A DNA stretch of 64,000 bases from Gammaproteobacteria bacterium. GTDB lineage: Bacteria; Pseudomonadota; Gammaproteobacteria; Pseudomonadales; Azotimanducaceae. The position numbers and the translations under genes are program-made. Location: positions 120,371-184,370 of the forward strand of contig VXUA01000083.1 in NCBI GenBank assembly GCA_009837185.1. The letters run 5' to 3'. The notes below the pieces were generated by a model, which worked only from the letters and a program-made list of their open reading frames with translations, searched no databases and had not been told where the DNA came from. Positions 61,355 through 64,000 of the stretch are shown one piece after another; positions within the stretch are counted from its first letter, which is position 1, and the number at the start of each line of letters is the position of its first letter.

Positions 61355-64000
61355 TTATTTTTGGACAAGTTCTCGTGTCCCGGGTATCAGCCGTTTCACG
61401 AGTTGGGTTAGATCGTTTTTGATCACTACCAATGCTGGCACTAAAAACAAGATTACAAAACTCGCAAAAACTATCCCAGTTGCAAGAGAGACCGCCATAG
61501 GAACTAAGAAACGCGCCTGAATGCTGGTTTCAAATAACATTGGAGTGAGTCCTAATGCTGTTGTCATCGTAGTTAGAAAAATAGCACGGAAGCGGAGGCG
61601 CGCGGCTTCCACAATCGCATCTAAAACTGGGAGCTCGGGGTTTTCAATCCTAAGACGGCGGAAGCGGTCGATTAACACTAGGGAGTCATTGACTACTACA
61701 CCGCTCAACGCGACAATACCAAACATGGAAATCATTGATACGTCAAAGCCAAGTAGGTAGTGCCCAATAACAGCGCCAGCCGCTCCGAATGGGACCCCAC
61801 TTAACACCACGAGTGGCATCGCATAACTACGCATTAATCCCGCAATCATTGTGTAAATCACAATTAAAGCAACTATCGCTAGTGCTTGTAATGATGCGAA
61901 GTCTTCAGTTTGATCGCGACTGAATCCAGCGGTGTTTATCTCCAACCTAGGAAACCGACTCTTCAGTTGGGGTAAGACCTCTCTTCCGATTGTCTTCGCG
62001 GCGCCCCCTGTAGACATATACTGTCGGTCAACCTCGGCTGAAATCGTCGCAACTCGCACGCCGTCAATTCGGTCGATTGCAGAAAAGCTTCGACTCTCAG
62101 TCACCTTTGCAACCGTAGTTAGAGGTAATTCGGTCCCGTCGGACAATCGAATTCTTGAGTTAAAGAAATTGCTTGTGCTTCGTCGAGCCCCCGCTGGGTA
62201 TCTCAGCATTACTTTTATTTCATCGCGCCCACGTTGAATCCGTTGAATCTCTTCACCAAAGAAACTCTGCCTTAGCTGCCGAGCAACAACAGCTTGTGTA
62301 AGTCCCGCGGCGATGCCAGCTTCCGTCAAAGAGATGTCAAACTGACGCTTTCCATCGCTGAGTGAATTTCTAATTTCGGTAATCATTGGAAATTCGGCTA
62401 GCGAAGCATTCATCTCTTCGACAGCAAGTCGGAGTTTGTCATCGTCTTCATGAATCAGCTCGTACTGCAGTGTCACCGATTCCGCGAGCCGATCCGAAAC
62501 ATAGTTGACCGACTCTGCACCCGGTATTGGTCCTACGGTGCGACGAATTTGGCGGGTCAGCTCTTCCCCGCTCACTGTGCGAAGTGGTTCGTCGTTGAGT
62601 TGCAAGCTAATACTCGCGATATTTCTTGCGAAATTCATGCTCGCGGCTCCACCGGGTCCGTCTCCTTCGGTTACTCGCGCACCGGCTGTCATCGTTACCG
62701 CGCGTATTGCTGTACCACCCACTGCATCGTTGACTTCATGGACCGCATCTTCGATCCGACGAATCGCGCTTTCGGTTACATCGAAGGGCGTACCTACTGG
62801 AAAATCTACGTGAATCTCAACTTGGTCGGTTTCAATCTGAGGGAAGAACTCTATTCTTACGGCACCGTTCATAATTAACGCCATTGCCACTCCAAGAAAC
62901 CCAAAGCCCCATACCATGGATATGTATCTATGACGAACGACCAGGCGTACTGCAGCAGTTACGATATTGTCGCGGAACCATTGAATCTTACCTGATATGA
63001 AATCTTGGATGGTGTCGAGCGGATGAGCGCTCCATCGACGTGTATGTGATAAGTGTGCTGGCAAGATAAAGAAAACTTCGACCAATGAAATTGCCAACAC
63101 GGTGATAACGACTATTGGTAGCACACTGAGTATCTGACCGAAAGTCCCCGTTAGAAACATGAGCGGTGCAAACGCTGCCATCGTGGTTAAGACGCCGACA
63201 AAGACTGGAGAAAAGACACCTTTAACACCGGCAATCGCGGCCTGGGCACCGCGCAAGCCTTTTTGTTGTTCACTACCTATGTTCTCGCCAACCACTATCG
63301 CGTCGTCTACGACTATTCCTAGCACGATGATGAGTGCAAACATTGAGATCATGTTCAAGGTCACACCGAAAAAGTCTAGGAACAAAAACGCTCCAAAAAA
63401 TGAGATCGGTATTCCCATGGCTACCCAAAATGCAAGTCTTAAATCCAACATGAGTACCAAGAAAGTGAACATTAGTGCAAACCCTAGTGCTCCGTTTCGT
63501 AGCAACAAACCAAGTCGTTCGCGTAGATAGTCACTCTCATTCGACCAAATCTCGACCGACACATCGGCTGGGACCACATAGGTCTCTAAGAACTCCAACA
63601 CTTCGTTAGATATGTTGAGAACGTTCTGATCTTCGGACTTCTGAATTCGGATCAATGCTGCACGTTGTCCATTCGATTCAATCTCCAGCTCATCGTCGGC
63701 GTAACCATCAGTTATGGTCGCGATATCGCCGAGAGACACCACAGCACCTCCAGGAAGAGTACGAAGTACTATATCCTCAAATTCTTTACCGCTATTGCGC
63801 TTTTGATCCGTACGCAGTAACAGATCACCCGAAACCGATCGAATTTCACCAGATGACAAATTGAGTGATGATTGGCGAATCGCTCGCGCTAACTCTTCGA
63901 AGGTGAGCCCGTAGGTTCGCAGCGCAGTTTCGCTCACTTCGATAGAGATTTCATAATTTCGAATACCCTCAACTTCAACGTGTGAAACAGAAGGTAAATC
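61355..64000 (-). CDS. RND-family efflux permease (N-terminus outside window)
   Basis: Inner-membrane proton-driven exporter of the AcrB/MexF superfamily. About 880 of an expected 1020-1050 residues are visible; the frame runs off the right edge. It includes the TM4-type segment IIVLGIVVDDAIVVGENI with the acidic pair of the proton relay, and FGIVALSGVVVNDSLVLID in the second half. The porter domain region carries FARNIASISLQL. No adaptor or outer-membrane gene lies downstream, so these would be upstream, outside the window. Confidence 0.92.
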   Translation of the reverse strand, partial: DLPSVSHVEVEGIRNYEISIEVSETALRTYGLTFEELARAIRQSSLNLSSGEIRSVSGDLLLRTDQKRNSGKEFEDIVLRTLPGGAVVSLGDIATITDGYADDELEIESNGQRAALIRIQKSEDQNVLNISNEVLEFLETYVVPADVSVEIWSNESDYLRERLGLLLRNGALGFALMFTFLVLMLDLRLAFWVAMGIPISFFGAFLFLDFFGVTLNMISMFALIIVLGIVVDDAIVVGENIGSEQQKGLRGAQAAIAGVKGVFSPVFVGVLTTMAAFAPLMFLTGTFGQILSVLPIVVITVLAISLVEVFFILPAHLSHTRRWSAHPLDTIQDFISGKIQWFRDNIVTAAVRLVVRHRYISMVWGFGFLGVAMALIMNGAVRIEFFPQIETDQVEIHVDFPVGTPFDVTESAIRRIEDAVHEVNDAVGGTAIRAVTMTAGARVTEGDGPGGAASMNFARNIASISLQLNDEPLRTVSGEELTRQIRRTVGPIPGAESVNYVSDRLAESVTLQYELIHEDDDKLRLAVEEMNASLAEFPMITEIRNSLSDGKRQFDISLTEAGIAAGLTQAVVARQLRQSFFGEEIQRIQRGRDEIKVMLRYPAGARRSTSNFFNSRIRLSDGTELPLTTVAKVTESRSFSAIDRIDGVRVATISAEVDRQYMSTGGAAKTIGREVLPQLKSRFPRLEINTAGFSRDQTEDFASLQALAIVALIVIYTMIAGLMRSYAMPLVVLSGVPFGAAGAVIGHYLLGFDVSMISMFGIVALSGVVVNDSLVLIDRFRRLRIENPELPVLDAIVEAARLRFRAIFLTTMTTALGLTPMLFETSIQARFLVPMAVSLATGIVFASFVILFLVPALVVIKNDLTQLVKRLIPGTRELVQK

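Noticed and set aside
1-64000. CRISPR array or prophage
   Set aside because: No regularly spaced direct repeats, cas genes or phage structural genes are seen.

Overview
The window (about 44% GC by eye) looks like chromosome of a gammaproteobacterium. The evidence is conserved gene neighbourhoods: nadD-rsfS-mrdA-mrdB-mltB-dacA-lipB, hemA-prfA-prmC-moeB and, divergently, lolB-tRNA-Gln-rplY-pth-ychF. A ribB-type fusion with a degenerate second half, feoAB, and the bfr/bfd pair fit the same assignment. Genus cannot be read from the sequence. Several usual members of the conserved blocks are missing here (rlmH, rlpA, ybeD, lipA, ispE, prs), so the lineage is rearranged relative to Escherichia.

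Layout. 1-7.5 kb: dinG (3' end off the window), a PQQ-type beta-propeller protein, a lytic-transglycosylase lipoprotein, bcp, a fumarylacetoacetase-family enzyme, pdxA and ribBX. 7.7-11.2 kb: tRNA-Arg and an iron block (feoA-feoB, bfr, bfd) with two Fur-type operators; feoA and bfd both look leaderless. 11.2-14 kb: a MerR-TPR fusion and two poorly known proteins. 14.06-17.27 kb: an accessory island bounded by 27-bp imperfect inverted repeats. It holds a lone tnpB, a mini-operon (frame-disrupted membrane protein plus a 50-aa membrane protein) behind a strongly structured leader, an internally deleted IS3-like element and a possible decayed tnpB end. 17.3-24.1 kb: small membrane proteins, a HIT protein and a Gld-type ABC operon. 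24.4-28.4 kb: a Yej-type peptide transporter without its ATPase.

28.9-40.2 kb is the most unusual stretch: ten co-directional genes with gaps of at most 29 bp. They encode a PqaA-like secreted hydrolase, a two-TM protein, secreted acidic proteins, a BON-like protein, a helical-repeat protein with a PEGA-like end, a membrane-anchored PEGA/FGE-like protein, a TolQ/MotA-type channel, and two von Willebrand A proteins. The N-terminal membrane segments of the last two carry an ExbD/TolR-like FLDV motif. Together they look like an ion-gradient-driven envelope machine in which vWA domains replace the usual peptidoglycan- or TonB-binding parts; I know no described system with this composition.

40.6-64 kb is mostly housekeeping: an MBL hydrolase, ssb, uppP, the cell-shape and lipoate block, a stray paralogue of the BON-like operon protein next to a decayed antisense copy of the moeB end, the hemA and rplY blocks, DUF1801 and DoxX proteins, and an RND efflux permease running off the right edge.
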